Below, in pieces: positions 8,681-17,629 of a DNA stretch of 52,209 nucleotides. The notes under the pieces were generated by a model. It was not told the DNA's origin and searched no databases. It saw nothing but the letters and a program-made list of their open reading frames with translations. Position numbers and translations under genes: made by a program. The DNA is from Flavobacteriales bacterium (GTDB taxonomy: Bacteria; Bacteroidota; Bacteroidia; Flavobacteriales_C; GCA-002722245): positions 1 through 52,209 of the forward strand of contig JAQXEE010000085.1 in assembly GCA_029251005.1 (NCBI GenBank). The letters run 5' to 3'. Position 1 is the stretch's first letter, and each line of letters opens with the position of its first letter.

Positions 8681-9142
8681 TTAAAAAAGAAACTTCTCCA
8701 TTAAAGCATTTACAAAAACCTCACCCTTAACCTCCTTCCTTTCCATTTTTAAAATAGAATACCCCTTACTTAAAAAGAAAGGTTGAGCAGTAATACTCAC
8801 ACTAGCAAATACTTTTGAATTTCCTTGAAGCCTGGCTTCTTTTTCAACTTTCTCTTGTAAAAGAGAAGCAACACCAGTTCGCTGATGGCCATGATGAACA
8901 TATAAAAAGTCAAATAATCCATTAGTTGTTAGGGAGCCAAATCCTACAATTTGGGTCTCAATTTCTACCACCCAAAATTTTTGAATAACAATTATTTTTT
9001 TCCATTCATCTGCATCGTTAAAAGAAGACCAAACTTTAATTTGATTATTAGTGTAATCTTTCGCATTTACAATCTGAATTGTATTAAGATTTAAAGTTTT
9101 AATTGATTCAACATCAATTAAAGCAGCACGTCTTATAAGCAT
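8681..9142 (-). CDS. GNAT family N-acetyltransferase
   Basis: The 153-residue protein has the GNAT layout: an N-terminal strand MLIRRAALIDVESI, a central strand pair ending in FDFLYVHHGHQRTGVASLL, where QRTGVA is the acetyl-CoA pyrophosphate-binding loop, and a C-terminal FFLSKGYSILKMERK segment. It resembles the YafP-like single-domain enzymes, but the substrate is unknown. It is monocistronic. A TATCTTAG sequence about 20 nt upstream is a one-mismatch -7 element. Confidence 0.85.
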   Translation of the reverse strand: MLIRRAALIDVESIKTLNLNTIQIVNAKDYTNNQIKVWSSFNDADEWKKIIVIQKFWVVEIETQIVGFGSLTTNGLFDFLYVHHGHQRTGVASLLQEKVEKEARLQGNSKVFASVSITAQPFFLSKGYSILKMERKEVKGEVFVNALMEKFLF

Positions 9143-9270
9143 ATGTGAAAATTGTCGAACTAAGATATAAGATTGCGTAAAAAAATGGAGGAGTAAAATA
9201 AATTATACCTAATTAATGATTGTAGATGATACAATCAAATAATTACCGACGATTACACGAATAAAAAGTT

Positions 9271-9278
9271 TATTTTTG
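9271..9278 (+). promoter_or_regulatory. -7 element (TAnnTTTG) upstream of the purF-like gene
   Basis: TATTTTTG lies 28 nt before the ATG and matches the Bacteroidota housekeeping -7 consensus exactly. No clear -33 TTTG is visible. Confidence 0.6.
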
Positions 9279-9306
9279 CGAACTAACATTACATAACTTT
9301 GGTTAA

Positions 9307-11208
9307 ATGAGTGATCCTATAAAGCATGAGTGTGGAGTTGTAATGATTCGCCTTAGAAAACCGCTAGAGTATTACCAAAAGAAATATGGTACAGCATTGT
9401 ATGGTTTAAATAAACTGTACCTTCTCATGGAAAAACAACACAACCGTGGTCAGGATGGAGCTGGAGTTGCAACCATTAAACTTGATGTAGAGCCTGGACA
9501 CAGATATATTTCTCGTCACAGAAGTAATAGTTCAAAGCCAATTAAAGATATTTTTGATAAGATTAATGGGAAATTTCAAGAGATTGCAGATACACAACCT
9601 GAGAAATTAAGAGATCCTGAATGGTTAAAAGCGAATGTTAGTTTTGTAGGTGAGTTACTTTTAGGTCATTTAAGATACGGTACTTTCGGGGGAAATAACA
9701 TCGAATATTGTCACCCATTTCTACGTCAGAATAACTGGAAGACAAGAAACCTTGTTTTGGCAGGGAACTTTAATTTGACAAATGTTGATGAATTGTTTGG
9801 CCTGCTACTAAACCTTGGTCAACACCCAAAAGAAAAATCGGATACAGTTACAGTTCTTGAAAAAATAGGTCATTTTATCGATGTTGAAAATCAAGAATTA
9901 TTCGCGAAATTCAAAAAAGAAGATCGTCCAAATAAAGAAATATCTGGATTAATTGGAGATAAAATGAATATCCCTCGTATGTTAAAACGTGCATCAAAGG
10001 AATTTGATGGAGGGTATGTAATGTGTGGACTAATTGGGCATGGAGATGCTTTCGTATTAAGAGATCCAGCAGGAATTCGTCCTTGTCATTATTACATCGA
10101 TGATGAAATCGTTGTAGTAGCAAGTGAACGCCCAGCTATTCAAACTGCGATGAATGTTACTTTGGAAAAAGTAAAAACATTAGATCCCGGAACAGCTTTA
10201 GTAATTAAGAAAAACGGAGATATTTCGTTTGACAAGATTAATCCGCCATTACCAAGAAAAGAATGTTCGTTTGAACGTATTTACTTTTCAAGAGGAAGTG
10301 ATGCGGATATTTATAAAGAGCGTAAAAAACTAGGTAAGTATCTTGTCCCAAAAGTCTTAGAATCCGTTGGGCAAGATTTTAAAAATACGGTTTTCTCTTA
10401 TATTCCAAATACTGCAGAATCATCTTATTATGGTATGGTGGCAGGATTGAATCAAGAGTTAACGAAGCAACAAACAAAAAAAATTCTGGATTTAGGAGAA
10501 GCTGTTTCAGAAGAAAAATTGAAGGAGATTTTCTCAATTAATTGTAGAGCTGAAATGGTACCCATTAAGGATGCTAAATTAAGAACCTTCATTTCTCAAG
10601 ATTCAGGAAGAGATGACCTAGTTGCTCACGTTTACGATTCAGTTTATGGAGTTGTAAAAAGAGGAGAAGATAATTTGGTGTTAATTGATGATTCGATTGT
10701 AAGAGGTACTACTTTAAAGAAAAGTATTCTTAGAATTATGGATCGTTTAGGCCCTAAAAAAATTGTAATTGTTTCATCTGCACCTCAGATAAGATTCCCT
10801 GATTGTTATGGGATTGATATGGCTAAATTAGGAGACTTTATTGCTTTTGCTGCAGCAATTACTTTGTTAAAAGAAAGTAATCGTCATCATATAATTACCG
10901 AAGTTTATGACGAGTGTATCAAACAATTAGGTTTACCAAAAGAGGAAGTAGTAAATCACGTTAAGAAAATTTATGATCCATTCACGGATGAGCAGGTTTC
11001 TGCAAAAATTTCGGAAATGTTAAGACCTACTGATTTGAATGCTGAAGTGGAAATAATTTACAATTCGGTAGACAATTTGCATAAAGCATGTCCTGAGCAT
11101 TTAGGAGATTGGTATTTTACAGGAGATTACCCAACACCTGGAGGGAATGCTGTTGTTAATCAAGCATTCATAAACTATGTTGAAGGTAGAAACGTTAGAG
11201 CATATTAA
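9307..11208 (+). CDS. purF: Amidophosphoribosyltransferase, long Bacteroidota form
   Basis: PurF transfers glutamine-derived ammonia to PRPP to give 5-phosphoribosylamine, the first committed step of purine synthesis. The N-terminal class II glutaminase domain begins at Cys9 (HECGVVMIRL, implying removal of a short propeptide) and contains RGQDGAGV and LGHLRYGTFGG. The C-terminal phosphoribosyltransferase domain has the PRPP loop VLIDDSIVRGTTLKKS. At 633 aa it is well over the usual 470-510 aa, with extra sequence in the glutaminase domain and at the C terminus. A second, shorter PurF may exist elsewhere in the genome, so this copy could be a paralogue. Confidence 0.88.
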   Translation: MSDPIKHECGVVMIRLRKPLEYYQKKYGTALYGLNKLYLLMEKQHNRGQDGAGVATIKLDVEPGHRYISRHRSNSSKPIKDIFDKINGKFQEIADTQPEKLRDPEWLKANVSFVGELLLGHLRYGTFGGNNIEYCHPFLRQNNWKTRNLVLAGNFNLTNVDELFGLLLNLGQHPKEKSDTVTVLEKIGHFIDVENQELFAKFKKEDRPNKEISGLIGDKMNIPRMLKRASKEFDGGYVMCGLIGHGDAFVLRDPAGIRPCHYYIDDEIVVVASERPAIQTAMNVTLEKVKTLDPGTALVIKKNGDISFDKINPPLPRKECSFERIYFSRGSDADIYKERKKLGKYLVPKVLESVGQDFKNTVFSYIPNTAESSYYGMVAGLNQELTKQQTKKILDLGEAVSEEKLKEIFSINCRAEMVPIKDAKLRTFISQDSGRDDLVAHVYDSVYGVVKRGEDNLVLIDDSIVRGTTLKKSILRIMDRLGPKKIVIVSSAPQIRFPDCYGIDMAKLGDFIAFAAAITLLKESNRHHIITEVYDECIKQLGLPKEEVVNHVKKIYDPFTDEQVSAKISEMLRPTDLNAEVEIIYNSVDNLHKACPEHLGDWYFTGDYPTPGGNAVVNQAFINYVEGRNVRAY

Positions 11209-11231
11209 GACTAATCATGAATTAAATATTA

Positions 11232-11262
11232 AATCCCAACAGCCTTGCTGTTGGGATTTTTC
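11232..11262 (+). terminator. Intrinsic terminator downstream of the purF-like gene
   Basis: AATCCCAACAGC-CTT-GCTGTTGGGATT is a perfect 12-bp stem followed by T residues, 24 nt after the stop codon. Confidence 0.92.
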
Positions 11263-11337
11263 TGTTTTTCAATCGAATATTTCTGTACGCATGTCATTTC
11301 TCTAATATTTCCCTATTTTTATAAAAAGTCGTCAAGT

Positions 11338-12114
11338 ATGTCATTCGAAAATTTATTAGTGAATTATAAGGACAAAATAGCTGTTCTTACAGTGAATCGT
11401 CCCGAAAATTTGAATGCGTTAAACAAGCAAACAATTGCAGAATTAAGAGCTTGTTTTTTGGATTTAGAAGCTAATAAAAATGTTCGTTGTATTGTAATCA
11501 TAGGTGCAGGAGATAAAGCATTTATTGCTGGAGCAGACATTAAAGAGTTTGTAACTTTTTCGGAGGAAGAAGGAAAAGAATTGGCTCGTGAAGGACAAGA
11601 AAAATTGTTTAATACTATTGAAAACTTATCCACTCCTGTAATTGCAGCAATTAACGGTTATGCTTTAGGAGGAGGGTTAGAATTGGCAATGGCCTGTCAC
11701 ATTAGAATGGTAAGTGATCGATCTCAATTGGGATTGCCGGAAGTAACTTTAGGTTTAATTCCAGGTTATGGAGGAACCCAAAGATTGGCACAGTTAGTAG
11801 GGAAAGGTAGGGCAATGGAAATGATTACATCTGCCAATTTTATTGATGGCAAACAAGCTTACGTTTACGGATTAGCAAATAGTGTAGTTTCTGCTTCCAC
11901 TTTATTAATGGAATCTTTAAAACTGGCTATAAAAATAGCGGGAAATTCTCCTTCAGCAGTCGCTGCTGGAATAAAAGCAGTAAATGCAGGTTACAAGGAA
12001 GGTGAAAATGGATACGAAGTAGAAATGGATGAATTTGGCAAATGTTTCGGAACCGAGGATTTTAAAGAAGGGACTGATGCATTTTTAACAAAAAGAAAAC
12101 CAAGCTTTAACTAA
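11338..12114 (+). CDS. Enoyl-CoA hydratase/isomerase (crotonase family)
   Basis: The crotonase fold is clear. The oxyanion-hole segment is AFIAGADIKEF, and both catalytic glutamates of true enoyl-CoA hydratases are present with the right spacing: Glu115 in GGGLE and Glu135 in GLPEVTLGLIPGYGGTQRL. It should hydrate 2-trans-enoyl-CoA in fatty-acid or amino-acid degradation. The track start at 11245 runs into the upstream terminator, and the ATG at 11338 (MSFENLLVNYKDKIAVLTVN) gives the standard 258-aa protein. It lies 22 nt before the flippase GTG and may lead that operon, although the functions differ. Confidence 0.92.
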   Translation: MSFENLLVNYKDKIAVLTVNRPENLNALNKQTIAELRACFLDLEANKNVRCIVIIGAGDKAFIAGADIKEFVTFSEEEGKELAREGQEKLFNTIENLSTPVIAAINGYALGGGLELAMACHIRMVSDRSQLGLPEVTLGLIPGYGGTQRLAQLVGKGRAMEMITSANFIDGKQAYVYGLANSVVSASTLLMESLKLAIKIAGNSPSAVAAGIKAVNAGYKEGENGYEVEMDEFGKCFGTEDFKEGTDAFLTKRKPSFN

Positions 12115-12136
12115 TAAATAATCGTTTAGAACTTTA

Positions 12137-13651
12137 GTGGGTAATCCAATAAAAAAATTAGCAGGTCAGACAGCCATTTATGGTTTGAGCAGTATTGTTG
12201 GTAGACTAGCCAACTATTTACTTCTAACTCCACTATATACTAACGCAAGTGTTTTTACAACTGAACAGTTTGGTGTCGTAACTAACACATATGCTTGGGT
12301 AGCCGTTTCAATAATTTTTTTCACTTATGGAATGGAAACAGGCTATTTTAGATTTGCCAGTAAATTACAGGATGTAAAGGAAAAAGTTTTTTCAACTTCT
12401 TTAATTTCGGTTTTTTTCACCGCCTTTATTTTTGTTTTTTTAATTCTGATCTATTCTACTGAAATTGCATCGGCTATTGGATATCCCAATCATTCAGAAT
12501 ATATAGAGTATTTAGCAATAATAATTGGTTTAGATGCCGCAGTTTCCATTCCTTTTGCTAGGCTAAGACTGGAAGAAAAACCAATAAGATTTGCATTTAT
12601 TAGATTGTTTAGTTTGGGAATTAATGTAGGACTAAACTTCTTTTTTTATGTTATTTGTCCTTGGTATATCGAGCATTATAATTACGAATCTATAAATTCA
12701 ATTGTATACTTATTTTATGACCCATCAGTAGGAGTTGGATATGTTTTTATATCTAATTTGATAGCAAGTTTTATTACTTTTTCTTTGTTAAGTCCACAGA
12801 TATTAAACCACAGTTGGAAGTTTGATTTTTCTTTATGGAAGCAATTGCTAAAATATTGTTGGCCACTTCTTATTGTTGGTTTAGCAGGTGCTTTAAATCA
12901 GCATTTCGATAAGCTTATTATAAAGTATCTGGTTCCCGATAATTTAGGAGATACTGAAACAGGTATTTATGGAGCAATTTACAAGCTTAGTATTTTTATT
13001 ACATTATTTATTCAGGCTTTTCAATACGCGGCAGAACCTTTCTTTTTTAATCAGGCAAAAGAAAAAGATTCTAAGAAAACATATGCGAAGGTGCTTAAGT
13101 ATTTCACAATTTTAACTTCAACAGTGTTTTTGGGGATTTTACTTTTTATTGATGTTGTAAAACACTTCATAAGAAGTGACGAATATTTTCAGGGGTTATA
13201 TGTGCTTCCATGGTTATTGATGAGTGCTGTTTTTTACGGGATTTATTATAACCTTTCTTTTTGGTATAAATTATCAGGGAAGACTTATTTTGGAGCAATT
13301 ATAAGTGGGATTGGAAGTATATTAACTATAGTTGGTAACATTTTATTAGTGCCTTATTTTGAAAATTTAAATCCTGGTAATGGTTACTTTGGAGCGGCCA
13401 TTACTACTTTCTCTTGTTTCTTAATTATGTCAATTTTATCTTATGTTATAGGGCAAAAGCATTATTTTGTAAATTATGAAATAAAAAGAATTTTGGGTTA
13501 TATTATTTTGGCTGTTTTACTCTTTTTAACATCTGATTTCTTAATAAGTGACTTGTCTATACCTGTTAAATTATCGATTAATACGCTTATTTTGGCAGGA
13601 TATTTAGGAATAGCTTTTAAGTTGGAGCGACAACAAAAAATAAATCAATGA
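12137..13651 (+). CDS. MOP-superfamily polysaccharide flippase (Wzx-like)
   Basis: The 504-residue integral membrane protein has about 12-14 hydrophobic helices. Its N terminus, [19 protein letters not shown], is typical of Bacteroidota polysaccharide biosynthesis/oligosaccharide flippases. It should move a lipid-linked glycan or similar precursor across the inner membrane, though the substrate is not evident. The start is a GTG, and no upstream ATG keeps the family N terminus. Its stop overlaps the dut ATG by 4 bp (ATGA), indicating translational coupling into the envelope operon. Confidence 0.9.
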   Translation: MGNPIKKLAGQTAIYGLSSIVGRLANYLLLTPLYTNASVFTTEQFGVVTNTYAWVAVSIIFFTYGMETGYFRFASKLQDVKEKVFSTSLISVFFTAFIFVFLILIYSTEIASAIGYPNHSEYIEYLAIIIGLDAAVSIPFARLRLEEKPIRFAFIRLFSLGINVGLNFFFYVICPWYIEHYNYESINSIVYLFYDPSVGVGYVFISNLIASFITFSLLSPQILNHSWKFDFSLWKQLLKYCWPLLIVGLAGALNQHFDKLIIKYLVPDNLGDTETGIYGAIYKLSIFITLFIQAFQYAAEPFFFNQAKEKDSKKTYAKVLKYFTILTSTVFLGILLFIDVVKHFIRSDEYFQGLYVLPWLLMSAVFYGIYYNLSFWYKLSGKTYFGAIISGIGSILTIVGNILLVPYFENLNPGNGYFGAAITTFSCFLIMSILSYVIGQKHYFVNYEIKRILGYIILAVLLFLTSDFLISDLSIPVKLSINTLILAGYLGIAFKLERQQKINQ

Positions 13652-14085
13652 CATCAATTCAAGTAATAAATAAATCAAAGCATGATTTACCCCAGTATGA
13701 AACTGGACAGTCAGCAGGGATGGACATTAGAGCTAATATTAGCGCACCTTTAGTGTTAAAACCTCTTGATAGAGAGCTAGTTAAGACTGGCTTGTATATT
13801 GCGCTACAACCAGGTTATGAGGCGCAAGTTAGACCAAGAAGTGGTTTGGCATATAAGAAAGGGATAACTGTTTTAAATGCACCAGGAACAATTGATGCAG
13901 ATTACCGTGGGGAAATTGGAGTTATATTGGTAAATTTGTCAAACGAAGACTTTATCGTTGAAGATGGTGAAAGAATCGCCCAACTTGTAATTGCAGAATA
14001 CCAACAAACTAATTGGGAGCAAGTTGAAGAATTAAGTGAGACAAGAAGAGGTGCTGGAGGGTTTGGCAGTACAGGAGTTAAATAA
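13648..14085 (+). CDS. dut: dUTP diphosphatase
   Basis: The five trimeric dUTPase motifs are all present in order: [42 protein letters not shown] and the C-terminal [12 protein letters not shown]-loop-like arm. The enzyme hydrolyses dUTP to dUMP, preventing uracil incorporation and feeding dTMP synthesis. The length of 145 aa is normal. It overlaps the flippase gene by 4 bp and precedes the nucleotidyltransferase by 25 bp. The association with envelope genes appears to be conserved operon structure in Flavobacteriales as I recall it, rather than a shared pathway. Confidence 0.96.
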   Translation: MTSIQVINKSKHDLPQYETGQSAGMDIRANISAPLVLKPLDRELVKTGLYIALQPGYEAQVRPRSGLAYKKGITVLNAPGTIDADYRGEIGVILVNLSNEDFIVEDGERIAQLVIAEYQQTNWEQVEELSETRRGAGGFGSTGVK

Positions 14086-14110
14086 TTAAGATTACTAAAA
14101 AAAAGCAAAG

Positions 14111-15115
14111 ATGAAGATTATTGTACCAATGGCAGGAATGGGTAAACGTATGAGACCACATACTTTAAAAGTACCTAAGCCATTAATTCCGGTTGCTGGA
14201 AAACCTATTGTTAGACGTTTAGTTGAAGACATTGCGGCTGTTTGTGAAGAGAAGATTGATGAAATAGCTTTTATCATAGGACCTACTTTTGGTGAAGAAG
14301 TTGAAACAATGCTCAAAGGTGTTGCTGAAAGTTTAGGCGCTAAAGGAACTATTTGTTATCAGCACGAAGCATTAGGAACTGCTCATGCTATTATGTGTGC
14401 GGAAGCTGCTTTAGATGGTAAAACAATTATTGCATTTGCGGATACATTATTTAGAGCTGACTTTAAGCTAGACGATGATGCTGATGGAATTATTTGGGTT
14501 CAACAAATTGAAGATCCAAGTGCATTTGGAGTAATTAAATTGGATGAAAACAATATAATTACCGATTTTGTTGAGAAACCAGTAGATTTTGTAAGTGATT
14601 TAGCAATTATTGGAATTTACTATGTAAAGGACGGGAATGCTTTAAAAACTGAACTTAAATACTTAATTGACAACAACATTCTTGATAAAGGGGAATACCA
14701 ATTAACGAATGCATTAGAAGCCTTAAAGAAGAAAGGGACTAAGTTTGTTCCTGGTCAAGTAAATGAGTGGTTAGACTGTGGAAATTATAAAGCTACAGTT
14801 TACACTAATCAACGTGTTTTAGAATTTGTTAAAAACGAAAAGATAGTTGCTGATTCAGTTAATACTGTAAATTCAGTAATAATCGAACCTTGTATGATTG
14901 GTGAAGGAGTTGTGATTGAAAATTCAGTTGTTGGTCCTCATGTGACCTTAAGTGCTGGTTGTGTAGTTACTAATTCTATTCTTAAAAATTCAATTGTGTA
15001 TGAAAATACAACAATTGAGAATGAAGTTATTGCTAATTCAATGATTGGAACAGAGGTCACTCTAAAAGGTCAGGAAAGAGAAATTAGTATTGGTGGCTTC
15101 AGTAGCGAATTATAA
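14111..15115 (+). CDS. Sugar-phosphate nucleotidyltransferase with left-handed beta-helix tail
   Basis: The N-terminal domain shows the NTP-transferase signature GMGKRMRPHTLKVPKPLIP followed by VAGKPI, the metal/nucleotide Asp in FADTLF, and FVEKPVDF. It should activate a sugar 1-phosphate to an NDP-sugar. From about residue 255 the sequence becomes hexapeptide-like (VVIENSVVGPHVTLSAGCVV), predicting a left-handed beta-helix. The overall form resembles RmlA/GlmU-like pyrophosphorylases, but the sugar and nucleotide cannot be named. It is followed after one base by the TPR lipoprotein gene. Confidence 0.88.
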   Translation: MKIIVPMAGMGKRMRPHTLKVPKPLIPVAGKPIVRRLVEDIAAVCEEKIDEIAFIIGPTFGEEVETMLKGVAESLGAKGTICYQHEALGTAHAIMCAEAALDGKTIIAFADTLFRADFKLDDDADGIIWVQQIEDPSAFGVIKLDENNIITDFVEKPVDFVSDLAIIGIYYVKDGNALKTELKYLIDNNILDKGEYQLTNALEALKKKGTKFVPGQVNEWLDCGNYKATVYTNQRVLEFVKNEKIVADSVNTVNSVIIEPCMIGEGVVIENSVVGPHVTLSAGCVVTNSILKNSIVYENTTIENEVIANSMIGTEVTLKGQEREISIGGFSSEL

Positions 15116-15116
15116 T

Positions 15117-16823
15117 TTGAAGAAACTAATTGTTTTAATACTATTAACGGGTGTACTCTTCTCCTGCAAAACAGGAGGAGCTGGACGCTCGTTTTTTTCT
15201 GCTTCAAATTCAGAGAAGAAAATTGCCAATGACTTAAAATTTATTGATGCAATCGCAGAGAAGAACTCTGGAAACTACGAGAAATCAATTGTCTTATTCG
15301 AAGAGATTTTAAAGTCGAATGATAATTCCGCTCCAGCTCATTTTGAGTTGTCAAAATTGTACTGGCAAAAAAGGAATAACGACAAAGCAATTCAGCGCAT
15401 AAATTCCGCTGTTGATTTAAATCCTAAAAATAAATGGTTTATCAATTATAAAATTGAGCTTACTAAAAAGTTAGCTCTTTACGATGATTGTGAAAAAACA
15501 TATAAGCAAAGAAAGAAATTATTCCCTTCTTCTACAGCTTATGAAATTGAATTTTCTGAATTCTACATTAATCGAAAAAAGTATTCAGAAGCACTTAAAT
15601 TATATGATGGTCTTGAGAGTAGAATTGGAATCTCTCATGAGATAAACATCAATAAGTTTCTCATTTATAAAGGTCTTGATGAGTATGGAAAATGCGAAGA
15701 AGAGATTAAAAAATTAATTCAAACATTTCCTGCAAAAACGAGCTATTATATTCAGTATGCTGACTTTAAATTAGAGCATGGAGAAAGTGATAAAGCATTC
15801 GATATTTATAACCAAGCATTACAAGTAGTACCAAACAACCCATCAATTTATAATGAAATGGCGAGGTATTATTTCAGTAATCATGAAGAAGAAAAAGCAT
15901 TTGATTTATACGTGAAAATATTAGCCGACCCTTCATATAAAGCAAGTTATAAAATTGATATTTTAAGAAAATTCTCAAGATTGGCTAAAGTGGAAAATAG
16001 AATTCATGCTCAAACAAAAAAGTTCATGGAAATAGCTTCCAAAGCACATCCTTATAATCCTCAACTCAACAATACTTTTGCTGATTTTTTGTATGAAGAA
16101 AATAGTTTTAAAATGTCTGCAACATATTATAAAGTAGTCGTTGATTTAATACCTAATAATTATAGAGCTTGGCAGCAATTAGTTTTGTGTTATTACAATT
16201 CGGATGATTATGAAAATATGATTCAAAGCTCTGAAGATGCTTTAGAGTTATTTCCAACATTACCACAAATGTACTTTTACAATGGTATGGGGCTAATGCA
16301 GAAAAAGAAATATGAAAAATCTATCGAGGTATTAGAGGAGGGAAACGATTTAGTGTTAAGTTCAGATAAAGGATTGAAAGCTCAGTTCTTAAGTTCACTT
16401 GGAGATGCTTATCACGCATTAAAGAAGCATATTCGATCAGATGAATACTTTGATTTAAGTTTAGAAGTCGAACCTAAAAATTATTACGTTTTAAATAACT
16501 ATGCTTACTATTTATCGGAAAGAAATACTTCTTTAGAAAAAGCAAAGAAGATGAGTAGATTATCGAACTCGTTAAAACCAGAAGAAGCTTCTTTTCAAGA
16601 TACTTACGGTTGGATTTTGTACCAACTTGGAGAATTTGATGATGCGTTAAATTGGTTGAAAAAATCGGAAATTAATGGAGGGAATAATAGTGGTGTAATT
16701 AATGAACATCTTGGAGATGTATATCAAAAATTAGGCAATTCAAAAATGGCTCAAACTTATTGGGAAAAGGCTTTTGAGATTGGAGATGCATCTGATGAGT
16801 TAAAAATTAAATTGAATAAGTAA
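15117..16823 (+). CDS. TPR-repeat lipoprotein
   Basis: From a TTG at 15117, one base after the upstream stop, the protein begins LKKLIVLILLTGVLFSC, a good lipoprotein signal with Cys at about residue 17. The ORF-track start at 15090 is an in-frame extension into the preceding gene. The remaining 550 residues are tetratricopeptide repeats, for example PAHFELSKLYWQKRNNDKA, PSIYNEMARYYFSNHEEEKA and FQDTYGWILYQLGEFDDA. TPRs mediate protein-protein contacts, so this is probably a periplasm-facing scaffold or assembly factor. It is followed after 2 bp by the DUF4292 gene. Its specific partner is unknown. Confidence 0.87.
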   Translation: MKKLIVLILLTGVLFSCKTGGAGRSFFSASNSEKKIANDLKFIDAIAEKNSGNYEKSIVLFEEILKSNDNSAPAHFELSKLYWQKRNNDKAIQRINSAVDLNPKNKWFINYKIELTKKLALYDDCEKTYKQRKKLFPSSTAYEIEFSEFYINRKKYSEALKLYDGLESRIGISHEININKFLIYKGLDEYGKCEEEIKKLIQTFPAKTSYYIQYADFKLEHGESDKAFDIYNQALQVVPNNPSIYNEMARYYFSNHEEEKAFDLYVKILADPSYKASYKIDILRKFSRLAKVENRIHAQTKKFMEIASKAHPYNPQLNNTFADFLYEENSFKMSATYYKVVVDLIPNNYRAWQQLVLCYYNSDDYENMIQSSEDALELFPTLPQMYFYNGMGLMQKKKYEKSIEVLEEGNDLVLSSDKGLKAQFLSSLGDAYHALKKHIRSDEYFDLSLEVEPKNYYVLNNYAYYLSERNTSLEKAKKMSRLSNSLKPEEASFQDTYGWILYQLGEFDDALNWLKKSEINGGNNSGVINEHLGDVYQKLGNSKMAQTYWEKAFEIGDASDELKIKLNK

Positions 16824-16825
16824 TC

Positions 16826-17629
16826 ATGTGGAAATGGTTGTTCATATTATCCATTGCGCTTATAGGGTGTAAAGCACGACAAAAAATAATTTCGGACACA
16901 GAGCTTTATCCTGATTGTAAGTATGCTGGCTATGACAAAAAAGATATTCTTAGAAATTCAGATTCAACCGAAATTGACTTCACTTGGTTAAAAATAAAAG
17001 CGAAAGTAGACGCTGAATTTAATGATCAATCTTTAGACTTTCAGGTCCAACTTAGAATTAGAAAAGACAGTTTAGTTTATGCAAAAATTTCTAAATCTGG
17101 TTTTACCGGTTTGAAACTACTGGCAACAAATGATACTATTATTTTAGTAGATAAACTTAATAAGCAATATTTTTCTGGAGATTATAATTCTCTTGAGAAA
17201 ATACTTGGAATTAGTGTTCCTTTTGAGGTTTTACAAAACTTATTGTTGGGGACTTCAACATTTTTATACAAAGAGGAAGGATTTAAAAAAATTGTCGAAC
17301 CATTGATCTCATATTCTAGTAAACGATTTGATTCGGACTTGTTTGTAGATACTTTAGTGCATCAAGTGCAATCTTTCACTTGCGATAGTTTACGCTTGTC
17401 AACAGTAGGGGTTTTAGATGGAAGAACAAAAAAAGAAGTCTGGATTTCATACAGTGATTTTGGGGATATCAACGGGTACTTATTGAATAAAAAAATAGAA
17501 TTGAAAGGAATTGAAGGAGATAAACAGCTTATTTTGGCGGATATAGAAATTAAGCGTGTAAAAGCATTTCCAAAACTAGATGCTCCAATAGAGATACAAG
17601 ATGATTTTAAACCATTGGAAATTAAGTAG
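16826..17629 (+). CDS. DUF4292 lipoprotein, possibly LolB-like
   Basis: MWKWLFILSIALIGC is a short lipoprotein signal (Cys15). The body (FTWLKIKAKVDAEF, LRIRKDSLVYAKISKSG and LATNDTIILVDK) is a run of alternating beta-strand segments matching DUF4292. The stretch KILGISVPFEVLQNLLLG recalls the G-x-x-lPv-x-x-L-x-x-l-lG pattern of LolB, the outer-membrane acceptor of lipoproteins. A LolA/LolB-like half-barrel is therefore my inference, not a demonstrated function. It sits between a TPR lipoprotein and an EnvC-like protein, consistent with envelope assembly. The next gene overlaps its 3' end by 29 bp. Confidence 0.85.
   Translation: MWKWLFILSIALIGCKARQKIISDTELYPDCKYAGYDKKDILRNSDSTEIDFTWLKIKAKVDAEFNDQSLDFQVQLRIRKDSLVYAKISKSGFTGLKLLATNDTIILVDKLNKQYFSGDYNSLEKILGISVPFEVLQNLLLGTSTFLYKEEGFKKIVEPLISYSSKRFDSDLFVDTLVHQVQSFTCDSLRLSTVGVLDGRTKKEVWISYSDFGDINGYLLNKKIELKGIEGDKQLILADIEIKRVKAFPKLDAPIEIQDDFKPLEIK

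Noticed and set aside
9911-10123. Minus-strand ORF inside purF, like most short ORFs opposite or inside real genes in the track
   Set aside because: It is a shadow of a strongly supported gene in another frame, with Leu/His/Ser-rich composition typical of antisense translation.
11245-11337. 31-residue hydrophobic extension of the enoyl-CoA hydratase
   Set aside because: It begins within the purF terminator and resembles translated non-coding DNA. The ATG at 11338 matches the crotonase N terminus.
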